From NCBI GenBank assembly GCA_029260515.1, contig JAJDDC010000040.1, positions 310,001-374,000 on the forward strand: a stretch of DNA of 64,000 nucleotides, given 5' to 3'. A program made the position numbers and the translations under genes. Positions 9,324 to 17,837 of this stretch are shown in pieces (the stretch's first letter is position 1; the number at the start of each line of letters is the position of its first letter). Below the pieces are notes generated by a model. That model was not told the DNA's origin. It saw nothing but the letters and a program-made list of their open reading frames with translations, and made no database searches. This DNA comes from Phycisphaerales bacterium (GTDB lineage: Bacteria > Planctomycetota > Phycisphaerae > Phycisphaerales > UBA1924).

Positions 9324-9974
9324 ATGACTCCCCCACGCACGTTCGGGCACCGACTCTGCGAGACCATCCACCTCGCCGCGGCCGGCGTCTGGCTCGGGGC
9401 GCTGCTCATCAGCGGGGGCGTCGCCGCGATCATCTTCCGCCAGATGCGGGACCTGGACCCCGAGCTCGGCAAGTTCGGCGCGTACACGGGCGACCACGCG
9501 ACGCTGGCGGCGGGCTACGTCCAGAACGAGGTCTTCAAACTCACGGATGTGACGCAGTTCGCCGCCGCCCTCGCCTGCCTGGCGACGATGATCGTGCTCA
9601 TCGCGTTCTACCGCCTCCCGCTGCGCTCGCTGGGCGGGGCGGTGCGTCTCGTCTCGCTCATGGCCGCGCTCAGCGCCCTGAGCTACTCGATGCTCGTGCT
9701 CGTGATGCGGATGAACGAGAACCTCCGGTTGTTCTACACGCACGCCGAGGCGGGCGAGAACGACCTCGCCACCCAGTACCTCGACGCGTTCAACGCCGAT
9801 CACCCGACGGCGACCAACGTCTTTGCCGCGATCACGATCGCCGTCTTCGTCACCTTCGTCTCGGGCCTGTGGAACGTCGCGGGGCCCGTCCGACGCGAGG
9901 GCCCGATCGGTCGCCCGAAGGCAAAGCCCTCTCAACTCGAGGAACCCGCGCTGGCGAAGGGGAAGTCGCCGTGA
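9324..9974 (+). CDS. Four-helix membrane protein (DUF4149-like)
   Basis: A 216-residue integral membrane protein with four predicted transmembrane segments, near residues 10-35, 75-95, 105-125 and 170-190. Its first helix (ETIHLAAAGVWLGALLISGGVAA) and the large loop before the second resemble DUF4149/TMEM205-like proteins. The function is unknown. The C-terminus is a short basic/acidic tail that ends in the GTGA overlap with the endonuclease III gene, so the two are translationally coupled. Confidence 0.6.
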   Translation: MTPPRTFGHRLCETIHLAAAGVWLGALLISGGVAAIIFRQMRDLDPELGKFGAYTGDHATLAAGYVQNEVFKLTDVTQFAAALACLATMIVLIAFYRLPLRSLGGAVRLVSLMAALSALSYSMLVLVMRMNENLRLFYTHAEAGENDLATQYLDAFNADHPTATNVFAAITIAVFVTFVSGLWNVAGPVRREGPIGRPKAKPSQLEEPALAKGKSP

Positions 9975-10726
9975 CGCCCGCCCAAACCGCTGCACAGCCG
10001 GGTGCACGAGCCAGGCCGCCAGTCGCGACCCCCTCGAACCCCCGAGGCCTCAAGGACATCCCCTTCGAGCTGCCCGGGGTCACAGACGCCGAGAAACGCC
10101 GGGCCCGACGCCTGGCCAGCGCCCTCGCAGCGCACTACCCCGACGCGCACTGCGAGCTGGACTACGCGTCGCCCCACGAGCTGCTCGTCGCGACGATCCT
10201 CTCGGCCCAGACCACGGACGTCGGTGTCAACAAAGCAACACCGGCGCTGTTCAAGATGTTCTCTACACCCGAGGCGTTTGCGCGGTCCACGCCCGCGGAG
10301 ATCGAGCCCTACATCAAGTCGCTGGGATTCTTCCGCTCCAAGGCCAAGTCCGTGCACGCGGCGATGTCCGCGGTCGCCGGGGAGCACAACGGCGTCGTGC
10401 CCGACGACATGGACGAGTTGCTGAAGCTCCGGGGCGTCGCCCGCAAGACCGCAAACGTCGTGCTCGGCAACGCCTTCGGCATCAACAACGGGTTTGTCGT
10501 GGACACCCACATCCAGCGTTTCGCCTGGCGCTTCGACCTCGCGACCAAGGGCGAGAAGGACGACCCAAAGAAGATCGAGAAGCGCCTGATGGCATTGTTC
10601 CCGCGTGCCAGATGGTGTGCGCTGAGCCACCAGATCATCTGGCACGGCCGACGCGCCTGCCCGGCAAGGGGAACCGCGCCCCACGAGCACCCGATCTGCA
10701 AGTCGTTCGGCGTCCGCTGCCCCTGA
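9971..10726 (+). CDS. nth: Endonuclease III with unusual iron-sulfur ligand spacing
   Basis: DNA glycosylase/AP lyase of base excision repair, 251 residues from the GTG overlapping the upstream stop. The helix-hairpin-helix with catalytic Lys (LRGVARKTANVVLG) and the catalytic Asp (FVVDTHIQRF) are both present, as is the LLVATILSAQTTD helix. The C-terminal cluster loop is abnormal. Instead of C-x6-C-x2-C-x5-C there is C-x12-C-x6-C (RRACPARG...PICKSFGVRC), so one cysteine is missing and the spacing has changed. His residues in the insert could serve as a ligand. The N-terminal 35 residues are a Pro/Ala-rich extension. Confidence 0.9.
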   Translation: MTPAQTAAQPGARARPPVATPSNPRGLKDIPFELPGVTDAEKRRARRLASALAAHYPDAHCELDYASPHELLVATILSAQTTDVGVNKATPALFKMFSTPEAFARSTPAEIEPYIKSLGFFRSKAKSVHAAMSAVAGEHNGVVPDDMDELLKLRGVARKTANVVLGNAFGINNGFVVDTHIQRFAWRFDLATKGEKDDPKKIEKRLMALFPRARWCALSHQIIWHGRRACPARGTAPHEHPICKSFGVRCP

Positions 10727-10739
10727 GGACGCGGCGCCG

Positions 10740-11558
10740 TCAGCCGTCGCTCGGCGGGGCGTAGTCGTCGAACCCGTCGTCAACATCGACGCTGACATCG
10801 CGGTAGTCGTACACCGCCTGGATCTCGCCGTCGCTGGTCATCTGCGTGATACGCGTCGGGTACTTGACGCCCTCGAAGTCCTTGTACGCGTCCACGATCG
10901 TCAGGATGTCGCGAAACTCGCCCTCGCCCACGGGCACGCGGTACTGCACGCCGACGTACAGCCCGCTCTCGCGGTCGAACAGGACGTGCTCGGTAGTCCC
11001 GGAGGGCCAGACCGCCTTGACGATGTACACGGTCCGCTCGAGCAGCTCACCGACGCCGACGGTCTGGGTGCTGACGTACCGGTCCTTGTAGTTCGCCTGG
11101 CCGTAGAAGTCGGCCGCGTCGCGGAGCGAGTCGGCTTGGGTCCCATCCAGCACGACGACCTTGCCGCCATCGATACGCCGCCACGCCTGCTCGCCGTCGT
11201 ACCCGATCTCGATGACGCGGCCCGCGGGCTCGGCGATCTTCGTGCGCAGCTTGTCGGGCGCCTCGAGCCAGGTCGTCAGGCGGGCGGCAAACTTGAACGG
11301 GGCGCCGTCGAACACGCCCGTGATCCGCCTGTTCTCTTGCGCGAACACCTTGTCGTGCCCGCCGATGTTCTTTATGTACAACTCGAACAGGTCCTCGGCC
11401 TTGGGCAGCTCACTCGACGGCGACTGCTCGGTCAGCACCGGCGTCGCCTCGCCCCTGGGCTCCGCCTCGGGCGGCGCGTCCTGCGCAAGGACGTGCGTGC
11501 AGAGCGAGAAGGCGCCGGCGGCGGCGAACACGGCGAGATCGCGGATCGGTGACGCCAT
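10740..11558 (-). CDS. Secreted protein, outer-membrane lipoprotein-sorting-like fold
   Basis: 272 residues from the ATG at 11558, which is preceded by a near-perfect Shine-Dalgarno (AAAGGAGG, 8 bases upstream). An N-terminal signal peptide (AVFAAAGAFSLCTHVLAQ) is followed by a beta-rich domain: KIAEPAGRVIEIGYDGEQAW, then TTEHVLFDRESGLYVGVQY, then KYPTRITQMTSDGEIQAVYDY. Strands of this kind (lipid-modifying enzyme cofactor read-out style, 'tYDGexaW' and 'fDxesgL') recall LolA/LolB-like or DUF4292-like envelope proteins. The assignment is by pattern only. Its promoter region carries the tRNA-Arg gene on the same strand about 100 bases upstream. Confidence 0.6.
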   Translation of the reverse strand: MASPIRDLAVFAAAGAFSLCTHVLAQDAPPEAEPRGEATPVLTEQSPSSELPKAEDLFELYIKNIGGHDKVFAQENRRITGVFDGAPFKFAARLTTWLEAPDKLRTKIAEPAGRVIEIGYDGEQAWRRIDGGKVVVLDGTQADSLRDAADFYGQANYKDRYVSTQTVGVGELLERTVYIVKAVWPSGTTEHVLFDRESGLYVGVQYRVPVGEGEFRDILTIVDAYKDFEGVKYPTRITQMTSDGEIQAVYDYRDVSVDVDDGFDDYAPPSDG

Positions 11559-11656
11559 CGCGCGTCCTCCTTTGGGTGACCATCCTGGTACGCCGCGCCG
11601 CCCCGGGGGTTCGAGGGGGGGCAGCGCCGCCGCGAGAACCTTGCCGCGGCCAAAAA

Positions 11657-11730
11657 TATGCCCGTCGGGACTCGAACCCAAAACCTCTGGCTTCGGAGGC
11701 CAGCGCTCTATCCAATTGAGCTACGGGCAC
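11657..11730 (-). tRNA. tRNA-Arg (anticodon CCG)
   Basis: Read on the minus strand, a 74-nt cloverleaf fits. The acceptor arm is GTGCCCG with CGGGCAT (G1-U72 wobble) and discriminator A73. The D arm is GCTC/GAGC. The anticodon arm is CTGGC/GCCAG with loop CTCCGAA, giving anticodon CCG. The T arm has a GGTTCGA-type loop (TTCGAGT). The 3' CCA is not encoded, so it must be added by nucleotidyltransferase. A run of five T follows directly and may aid termination. Confidence 0.95.
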
Positions 11731-11767
11731 GGCAGGGAACGCGGGAGTCTACGATCGCCCCCTCCGC

Positions 11768-13033
11768 ATGGCAACGACCCCACAGAGCACCCCCCGCGCC
11801 GCTCTTGCGCCACTCCCGGGCGTGCTTGCCTTCGCCTTCCTCGCCAGCCTGGGCACGGGCGTCATCACCAACGGCGTCTACTTCCTCACCGAGTCCGCCC
11901 TCGGGTACTCCAAGGCCCCCAACCTGGCACTCGCGGCGCTCTTCGGGGCGATCTACATCGCCGTCGCGTCCGGCTCGGGCAGGGCGATCCGGCGCGCCGC
12001 CAAGGGGCGCGCCTGGCTCACAACAAGGGGCGTGCTCGGGGCCAGCGCCGCGCTCGTCGCGGTCGTGTGCGCCCTCCCGACATTGGGCGCTTGGCTTGGC
12101 GGCGCCGGCGCCCCCCCCGCCTGGACCTTCTGGGTGCTCATCGCGGTCTTCGCCGTCGCCAGCGGTATCCTCTGGCCCGTGTGCGAGGCGTACGTCTCGG
12201 GCGGGCGCCACAACCGTCTGCTCCGGTCCGCCATCGGACGATTCAACCTCGCGTGGTCCAGCGCCACCGTCGTCGCCCTCTGGATGATGGGCCCGCTCGT
12301 CGAGCGCCACGCGACGCTCGTGCTGCTCGGCGTGGGCGCGACGCACCTGCTGGGCATGGTCCTGGTCGCACGCTTCCCACGCGAGCCCGCCGCCCGGATC
12401 CACGACAACGCGATGCTCACGCCCGAGGCCCGACGCGTCTCGGGCGAGCTACTGGGCTGGTTCCGCGTGCTGCTCCCGGTCAGCTACCTGCTCAAAACCG
12501 CGCTGCTCCCGCAGTTGCCCGACGCGCTCAAGACCCTCGGCGCCGATCCCGCCTGGAAGCCCGTCATCGGCAGCGCCTACTTCATCGCCCGACTCGTAGG
12601 CTTTGCGCTTTTCGAGCGCTGGCACGGCTGGCACGGCAGCCGGCGCATGCCCCGGCTCGGCGCGATCATGCTCGCCCTCGGATTCGTCGCCAGCGTTCTG
12701 GCCCCGGTCATCCCCGACCTCCAGCTCGGCCTGGTGGTCATGGTCATCGCCCTGACGCTCTTCGGATTCGGCGGCGCAACGGTCTACGCGGGCGCGATCT
12801 TTTACGCGATGGAGGCGGGTGACTCGGACGTCGATTCCGGGGGCGCCCACGAGGCCTTCATCGGGCTCGGGTACACCCTCGGCCCCTTGTGCGGGCTCGC
12901 CGCGGTCGCGATCGCGGCCAACTCGATCCTCGAGTTCGAGACCACGATGGCGACGATCACCATCTGTGTTGCGGTTTTGTTTGGCATAGCCGCCCCACGA
13001 TGGCTCAGGCACAGGTCGTCCGGGAAACTTTGA
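11768..13033 (+). CDS. MFS-type transporter
   Basis: 421 residues with about 11-12 hydrophobic helices in two halves separated by a cytoplasmic loop (ARFPREPAARIHDNAMLTPE, about residues 205-225). This is the size and shape of a major facilitator protein. The substrate cannot be told from the sequence: no sugar- or drug-type motif A is clear, although SGRAIRRAAKGR after helix 2 is the equivalent basic loop. It stands alone, divergent from tRNA-Arg. Confidence 0.75.
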   Translation: MATTPQSTPRAALAPLPGVLAFAFLASLGTGVITNGVYFLTESALGYSKAPNLALAALFGAIYIAVASGSGRAIRRAAKGRAWLTTRGVLGASAALVAVVCALPTLGAWLGGAGAPPAWTFWVLIAVFAVASGILWPVCEAYVSGGRHNRLLRSAIGRFNLAWSSATVVALWMMGPLVERHATLVLLGVGATHLLGMVLVARFPREPAARIHDNAMLTPEARRVSGELLGWFRVLLPVSYLLKTALLPQLPDALKTLGADPAWKPVIGSAYFIARLVGFALFERWHGWHGSRRMPRLGAIMLALGFVASVLAPVIPDLQLGLVVMVIALTLFGFGGATVYAGAIFYAMEAGDSDVDSGGAHEAFIGLGYTLGPLCGLAAVAIAANSILEFETTMATITICVAVLFGIAAPRWLRHRSSGKL

Positions 13034-13251
13034 CCTGTTTCGGGCGTATGACCCTCGTCCGGGACCGGTATCGTCCACCCAGAGCCCGGCACGACCCGCA
13101 CGACGCCCCGATCCGGGGCCGGAACAGGACGTTCGGCAGACCGGTTCATCCGGGGGGGCGTGGATGGACGAACTGGTGGGATGATGGACCGTCGCCGCCC
13201 GAGACCCGGGGCGAACCCGGGGCCCGAGGCGCAACACAGCCTGGAGCGAGC

Positions 13252-15495
13252 ATGATCGACACGACGACCGAACGGGCAGGCAAGCGGGTCTTCGCGGGGG
13301 TCGCCGCGGCGGCCCTTGCCCTCCTGGCGCCCCACGCCATCGCCCAAGAGCCGACGACGCAGGTCGCATCGGTCGCCGACTGGTCCGACCACGTCTGGTC
13401 GGTCGCCCGTTCGAACGACGAGACCGCCCTGAGCGACGCGCTGGCGACACTGCCCAGTGCCGACGACCGATTCCTAAGCGACATCGAACTGTTCAAGGCC
13501 AACCGCGAGAAGCGGGAGCTGAGCCGAGCCGAGAAGATCGGCGAGGTCTCGGTGAAACTCGACGAGCACCTGGCCGAGGGTGGCGCCGACGTCGCGCTGA
13601 GCCACGCGCTGACCTCCGCCGTCGAGCTGCAGCTTCTGATGAACGACGACGGCGCGTTCTTCGCCGACGAGCGGGTCAGGACGCTGATCGACGACACCGA
13701 GGCCGCGGCCCAGGCCGCCGAGGCCCGCGGCGACTGGCTCATCGCCAACGAGCTGTACTACCGCCTCTCGACCATCCTCGAAGAGGACGGCTCGTTCAAG
13801 GAAGACGTCGATCGCCTCACCAAGCGGCTCACCATGATCCGCTTGTACGCCCCCGAGCGCCTCTGGCAGCTCCGCAACGACCGGCGGATCGCCGAGGGCG
13901 AGGACGCGTTCCCGCCCTACAACGAGTACGGCGACAACTACCAGGAGAAGCTCTCGGGCATCGACGAGTTGATGGTCCGCCGCGCCCTCCAGAACGCCGC
14001 CATCCGCTACGTCGAGCGCGCGAGCGCCGACCGCGAGGGCGTGGACATGCGCCAGATGCTCACCTCGGGCGTCACCGCCCTCCGCACCATGGCGACCACC
14101 ACAGACCTCCAGCAGTCATTCCCGGGACTTGCCAGCGAGGCACGCCGGGCCGACTTCCTCGCCTCTCTCGAGGCGATCCAGAGCGATATCAACACCTACA
14201 AGAACGTCGGCGCCCTCAAGATGACCACCGTCATCCAGGACCTGCTCGACGCCAACGAGCAGACCGTCACCATCTCCGAGGAGGCGATCCTCCACGAGTT
14301 CGGCAACGGCGCCCTCGAGCAGCTCGACCCCTACTCCGCGATCATCTGGCCCGACGAGCTCGCCCGCTTCCGCCGCTCGACACAGGGCGAGTTCATCGGC
14401 GTCGGCATCCAGATCCAGCTCGACGAACTCCTGAACATCAAGGTCGTCACCCCCCTCGAGGGAACCCCCGCCCAGCGGGCCGGCATCCGCTCGGGCGACA
14501 TCATCAAGAAGGTTGATGGCGAGTCGGCCGTCGGGTTCACGCTCGACCAGGCCGTCGAGGTCATCACAGGCCCCGCCAACACAAAGGTCGTCCTCACCAT
14601 CGAGCGCGAGGGCGAGAACGCCGACGAGACGATCACCAAGGACTTCACGATCGTCCGCAAGCGGATCGACCTGCCCACCGTCAAGGGCTGGGAGAAGACC
14701 GGGCCGGGCGACCTCGACTGGGACTGGTTTGTGGGCGAGGGCGTCGGCTACGTCCGCCTCACCGGGTTCACCGAGCACACCACCCGCGACTTCGACCTGG
14801 CGATCGACCAGATGCGCCGCGTCGGCCTCGACGCGATCGTCCTCGACCTCCGCTTCAACCCCGGCGGCCTGCTCGACCAAGCCGTCTCCATCTCCAGCCA
14901 CTTCGTCGATCGTGGCCTGGTCGTCCGCACCGAGGACGCCGACGGGCTGCCCGCGAGTGCGCCGCAGCTCGCCCAATACGTCGAGTCGTCCAAGATGCTC
15001 ACCGACATCCCCGTCGTCGTGCTCATCAACGAGGGCTCGGCGTCCGCCTCCGAGATCGTCTCGGGCGCGATCCAGGCCGCCGCCCACCAGGGCAAGCTCC
15101 AGGCTCTGATCGTCGGCCAGCGTTCCTTCGGCAAGGGCTCTGTCCAGAACGTCTACCCGCTCAATGGCGGCGAGGCCGCCATGAAGCTCACGACCCAGTA
15201 CTACCGCATCGACTCGGACCGCATCATCCACCGCCGCCCCGGCGCGAGCGAGTGGGGCATCGACCCCGACCTCGAGGTCGAGATGCTCCCGGCGCAGATC
15301 ACCGAGAGCCTGCTGCTGCGTCGCGAGGCCGACGTGCTCCCCCTCGACGAGAACGGCGAGATCATCGCCGACGCAGAGCGCCCCGATCCTGACACGCTCA
15401 TCACCGACGGCATCGACCTGCAGGTCCAGACCGCCCTGGTGCTGCTTGAGTCCCAGCGCAACGCCCGCAAGATCACCGCCCAACGCGAGAACTGA
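13252..15495 (+). CDS. Carboxy-terminal processing protease (S41 family)
   Basis: 747 residues. A signal peptide ends at AIAQE (about residue 33), followed by a roughly 320-residue helical domain, a PDZ domain (FIGVGIQIQ..., VTPLEGTPAQRAGIRSGDIIKKVDG) and the S41 catalytic core. The nucleophile lies in NEGSASASEI and the general-base lysine in RSFGKGSVQ. It therefore cleaves proteins in the periplasm as CtpA/Prc enzymes do. The long helical N-terminal region is larger than in CtpA and may bring adaptors or substrates. ATG 13252 is chosen because it begins the signal peptide. A strong terminator follows. Confidence 0.92.
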   Translation: MIDTTTERAGKRVFAGVAAAALALLAPHAIAQEPTTQVASVADWSDHVWSVARSNDETALSDALATLPSADDRFLSDIELFKANREKRELSRAEKIGEVSVKLDEHLAEGGADVALSHALTSAVELQLLMNDDGAFFADERVRTLIDDTEAAAQAAEARGDWLIANELYYRLSTILEEDGSFKEDVDRLTKRLTMIRLYAPERLWQLRNDRRIAEGEDAFPPYNEYGDNYQEKLSGIDELMVRRALQNAAIRYVERASADREGVDMRQMLTSGVTALRTMATTTDLQQSFPGLASEARRADFLASLEAIQSDINTYKNVGALKMTTVIQDLLDANEQTVTISEEAILHEFGNGALEQLDPYSAIIWPDELARFRRSTQGEFIGVGIQIQLDELLNIKVVTPLEGTPAQRAGIRSGDIIKKVDGESAVGFTLDQAVEVITGPANTKVVLTIEREGENADETITKDFTIVRKRIDLPTVKGWEKTGPGDLDWDWFVGEGVGYVRLTGFTEHTTRDFDLAIDQMRRVGLDAIVLDLRFNPGGLLDQAVSISSHFVDRGLVVRTEDADGLPASAPQLAQYVESSKMLTDIPVVVLINEGSASASEIVSGAIQAAAHQGKLQALIVGQRSFGKGSVQNVYPLNGGEAAMKLTTQYYRIDSDRIIHRRPGASEWGIDPDLEVEMLPAQITESLLLRREADVLPLDENGEIIADAERPDPDTLITDGIDLQVQTALVLLESQRNARKITAQREN

Positions 15496-15523
15496 CCCTG
15501 GCCGACCACACAGCCTCCCCCGA

Positions 15524-15549
15524 CGCCGCCCGCACAGGGCGGCGTTTTT
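15524..15549 (+). terminator. Rho-independent terminator after the S41 protease gene
   Basis: An 8-bp GC stem, CGCCGCCC (15524-15531) with GGGCGGCG (15537-15544), has loop GCACA and is followed by five T. It lies 29 bases after the stop codon and marks the end of the protease transcript. Confidence 0.9.
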
Positions 15550-15588
15550 CTGCGCCCCTTCCGCCGCCGGACCGCACTCCTGATCCAC

Positions 15589-15646
15589 GCCGCGAGCGTG
15601 AGCTCGCGAGTGCATGCCCCGGGCCTCGCGAGTACACGCTCGCGGC
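15589..15646. repeat. Long near-perfect palindrome upstream of pdhA
   Basis: Outer arms GCCGCGAGCGTG (15589-15600) and CACGCTCGCGGC (15635-15646) are perfect inverted copies of 12 bases. Inside, CTCGCGAG occurs at 15603-15610 and 15625-15632 and pairs to extend the stem, leaving a 14-base loop. No T run follows on either side, so it is not a simple terminator. It lies between the upstream terminator and pdhA and could be an operator, a leader hairpin or a dispersed extragenic palindrome. Confidence 0.7.
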
Positions 15647-15784
15647 CCGGACGCAGCTTGTCTCCACGGCCTGGAGAGCGCCCCCTAGACTTCCCGGGCG
15701 CTCGCCGAGCCGCCCCCGAACACGACCCGTCCCCCTTGGCCAGACGATCTCGCGGGCCCAGCACAGCCACGCACGGAATCGCCC

Positions 15785-16894
15785 ATGACCGCCCAGCAGA
15801 CCAAGAACACGAGCGCCGTCAAGCCCAAGGCCAACGGCCCATCCTCCAAGCTCCCCGACGACACGCTCAAGAAGTGGCTCCACGACATGCAGCTCATCCG
15901 CGAGTTCGAGTCGCGGACCATGCAGGCCTACCAGCAGGCCAAGATCGGCGGCTTCTGCCACATCTACTCGGGCCAGGAGGCCTGCGCCGTAGGCACACTC
16001 GCCTGCGTCGAGCACGACGACCCCGTCGTGCTGGCCTACCGCGACCACGGGCACGCCCTCGCCCGCGGCATGCACCCCAACGCCTGCATGGCCGAGATGT
16101 TCGGCAAGGTCCTCGGCTGCGCCAAGGGCAAGGGCGGCTCCATGCACATGTTCGACAAGCCCAACCACCTCTTCGGCGGGCACGGCATCGTCGGCGCACA
16201 GACCCCCCTGGGCTCGGGCCTCGCCTTCGCCGCCCGCTACGAGTGGGAGGTGCTCGGCACGGGCAAGAAGAAGGTCGCGCTGTGTTATCTGGGCGACGGC
16301 GCCATCGACCAGGGGGCGTTTCATGAAGCCCTCAACCTCGCCGCCCTCTACTCGCTCCCCGTCATCTACATCATCGAGAACAACGGCTACTCGATGGGAA
16401 CCTCCATCGAACGCCACACCGCCAACCCCCACAACCTCGTCAGCCGCGCTCTCGGGTACGACATGAAGTCGCTCGAGGTGGACGGCCTGTCGATCCTGAA
16501 CCTGTACGATCACTTCAAGCCCCTGGCCGACGAGTGCCGCGAGATGCAGCGCCCGGCGTTCGTGGACCTCAAGACCTACCGCTACCAGGGCCACTCCATG
16601 TCCGACCCCCAGAAGTACAGGACCAAGGACGAGGTCGAGGGCTTCAAGGAGCAGGACTCGATCGCGCACCTGGCCAACCACCTCATGAACGAGCGGTCGT
16701 GCCTGAGCGAGGATGAGTGGAAGGCGATGCAGGACGAGATCAAAAAGGTGGTGCGTGACGCGGTGAAGTTCGCCGAGAAGGCGCCCGACCCCGACCCGTC
16801 CGAGCTGTACACCGACGTCTACGCCAACCCCGAGCCCAACCTGAGCCCGACGGCCGAGTACCGGCACGGGGCGAGGAACCCGCTGCTGGACTAG
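15785..16894 (+). CDS. pdhA: Pyruvate dehydrogenase E1 component, alpha subunit
   Basis: Thiamine-diphosphate enzyme subunit that decarboxylates pyruvate and passes the acetyl group to E2. The TPP-binding motif GDGAIDQGAFHEALNLA ends in ENN and begins at residue 170. RDHGHALARG, KGGSMHMF and GHGIVGAQTPLGSGLA are also typical, as is the phosphorylation-loop-like YRYQGHSMSDP. At 369 residues it has normal length, with a 25-residue Lys/Ser-rich N-terminal extension. It should pair with the beta subunit at 17838, but a foreign-looking TIR gene separates the two. Confidence 0.96.
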   Translation: MTAQQTKNTSAVKPKANGPSSKLPDDTLKKWLHDMQLIREFESRTMQAYQQAKIGGFCHIYSGQEACAVGTLACVEHDDPVVLAYRDHGHALARGMHPNACMAEMFGKVLGCAKGKGGSMHMFDKPNHLFGGHGIVGAQTPLGSGLAFAARYEWEVLGTGKKKVALCYLGDGAIDQGAFHEALNLAALYSLPVIYIIENNGYSMGTSIERHTANPHNLVSRALGYDMKSLEVDGLSILNLYDHFKPLADECREMQRPAFVDLKTYRYQGHSMSDPQKYRTKDEVEGFKEQDSIAHLANHLMNERSCLSEDEWKAMQDEIKKVVRDAVKFAEKAPDPDPSELYTDVYANPEPNLSPTAEYRHGARNPLLD

Positions 16895-16912
16895 GCGACT
16901 CTTGAATTCGCG

Positions 16913-17797
16913 ATGGCATACTCGAATCGCCCAAAGCTCTTCATCGGCTCTTCTTCCGAACAGGAAGAGGTCGCCTACGCGCTCCAGGCAGGCCTATCGC
17001 GCCAATGCGAAGTAACCGTTTGGACCCAAGACGTCTTCAAACCGGGGGAGTACCAACTTGAGTCGCTGATCGAGGCTACAAAGACATTTGAAGCTGCCGC
17101 CTTCATCTACGCCCCCGACGACAAGACTGTGTCGCGGGGAACAACCACACTCTCCCCTCGCGACAACATCATCTTTGAAACAGGGCTCTTTATTGGCAAG
17201 TTGGGGCCAAGACGGTGTTTCATCCTCACTCCACAAGATACTCCACTAAAACTCCCATCAGATCTTCTTGGCGTTACTCGACTTGAGTACGACGCATCTC
17301 ACTCCAACCTAGAAGCATCAGTTGGGCCCGCAGCGCTGAGAATCCGCAAGGCGCTTCTGGCCTTGCAGCTCCTGCCTGTGGATGCGATTTCTGTTCCATC
17401 GACGTCAGAGTACGGAGCTTGGGATGGCATTGAGTCCGAGCATTCGGTCGATGCCGAGGTCCTACTAGAGCCTCCTGGCGACCGAGTATTAACGGAGTTT
17501 CTCTGCAGCTACCCTTGGCGCCTCGTGTTCCGCCCAGATGTCGGGCGAGCCAAACTGATCGAATTCGGACGAGACGGCCAGATCAAAGCTGGTAACAACG
17601 CAAACGAACACGCGTGGCAGTTCGCCGCCGGCGTTCTTACCATCACTCGCCACGACGGCACGGTTCACAATCGATTCCGCTTCGATACAGAAACGATCAA
17701 CTTTGTTTCGACTGACGACGCGGACACGTATGCGATCCGCGAGCACCAAATTCCCGGACAGTTCATCGAGCCGATGAGACACCCTAGCTCAGAATGA
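16913..17797 (+). CDS. TIR-like NADase-type domain protein (PF10137/CAP12-like) with C-terminal beta domain
   Basis: 294 residues. The first 130 match the predicted nucleotide-binding TIR family: KLFIGSSSEQEEVAYALQAGL at the first strand-helix (18-residue core from residue 8), VTVWTQDVF, FEAAAFIYAPDD, then SPRDNIIFETGLFIGKLG. Glu89 lies in the position of the catalytic glutamate of TIR NADases. Residues 190-290 form a strand-rich domain (PWRLVFRPDVG, EFGRDGQIKAGN, HAWQFAAGVLTITRHDGTV) that I do not recognise and that could be a ligand sensor. It is not the STING domain of Cap12. Base composition is clearly lower in GC than its neighbours (one counted line is 28/60 GC against 44/60 in pdhB), codon use differs, and there is no clear Shine-Dalgarno. 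Likely a horizontally acquired defence-type effector. Confidence 0.82.
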   Translation: MAYSNRPKLFIGSSSEQEEVAYALQAGLSRQCEVTVWTQDVFKPGEYQLESLIEATKTFEAAAFIYAPDDKTVSRGTTTLSPRDNIIFETGLFIGKLGPRRCFILTPQDTPLKLPSDLLGVTRLEYDASHSNLEASVGPAALRIRKALLALQLLPVDAISVPSTSEYGAWDGIESEHSVDAEVLLEPPGDRVLTEFLCSYPWRLVFRPDVGRAKLIEFGRDGQIKAGNNANEHAWQFAAGVLTITRHDGTVHNRFRFDTETINFVSTDDADTYAIREHQIPGQFIEPMRHPSSE

Positions 17798-17837
17798 CAG
17801 TTGCGCACCCCACTCTGCAGGCAGTGAGCCAAAGCCC

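Noticed and set aside
11590..11656. A GC-rich stretch with GGTTCGAG could be a second tRNA T arm.
   Set aside because: No anticodon or acceptor arms can be paired around it; only the tRNA-Arg next to it folds.
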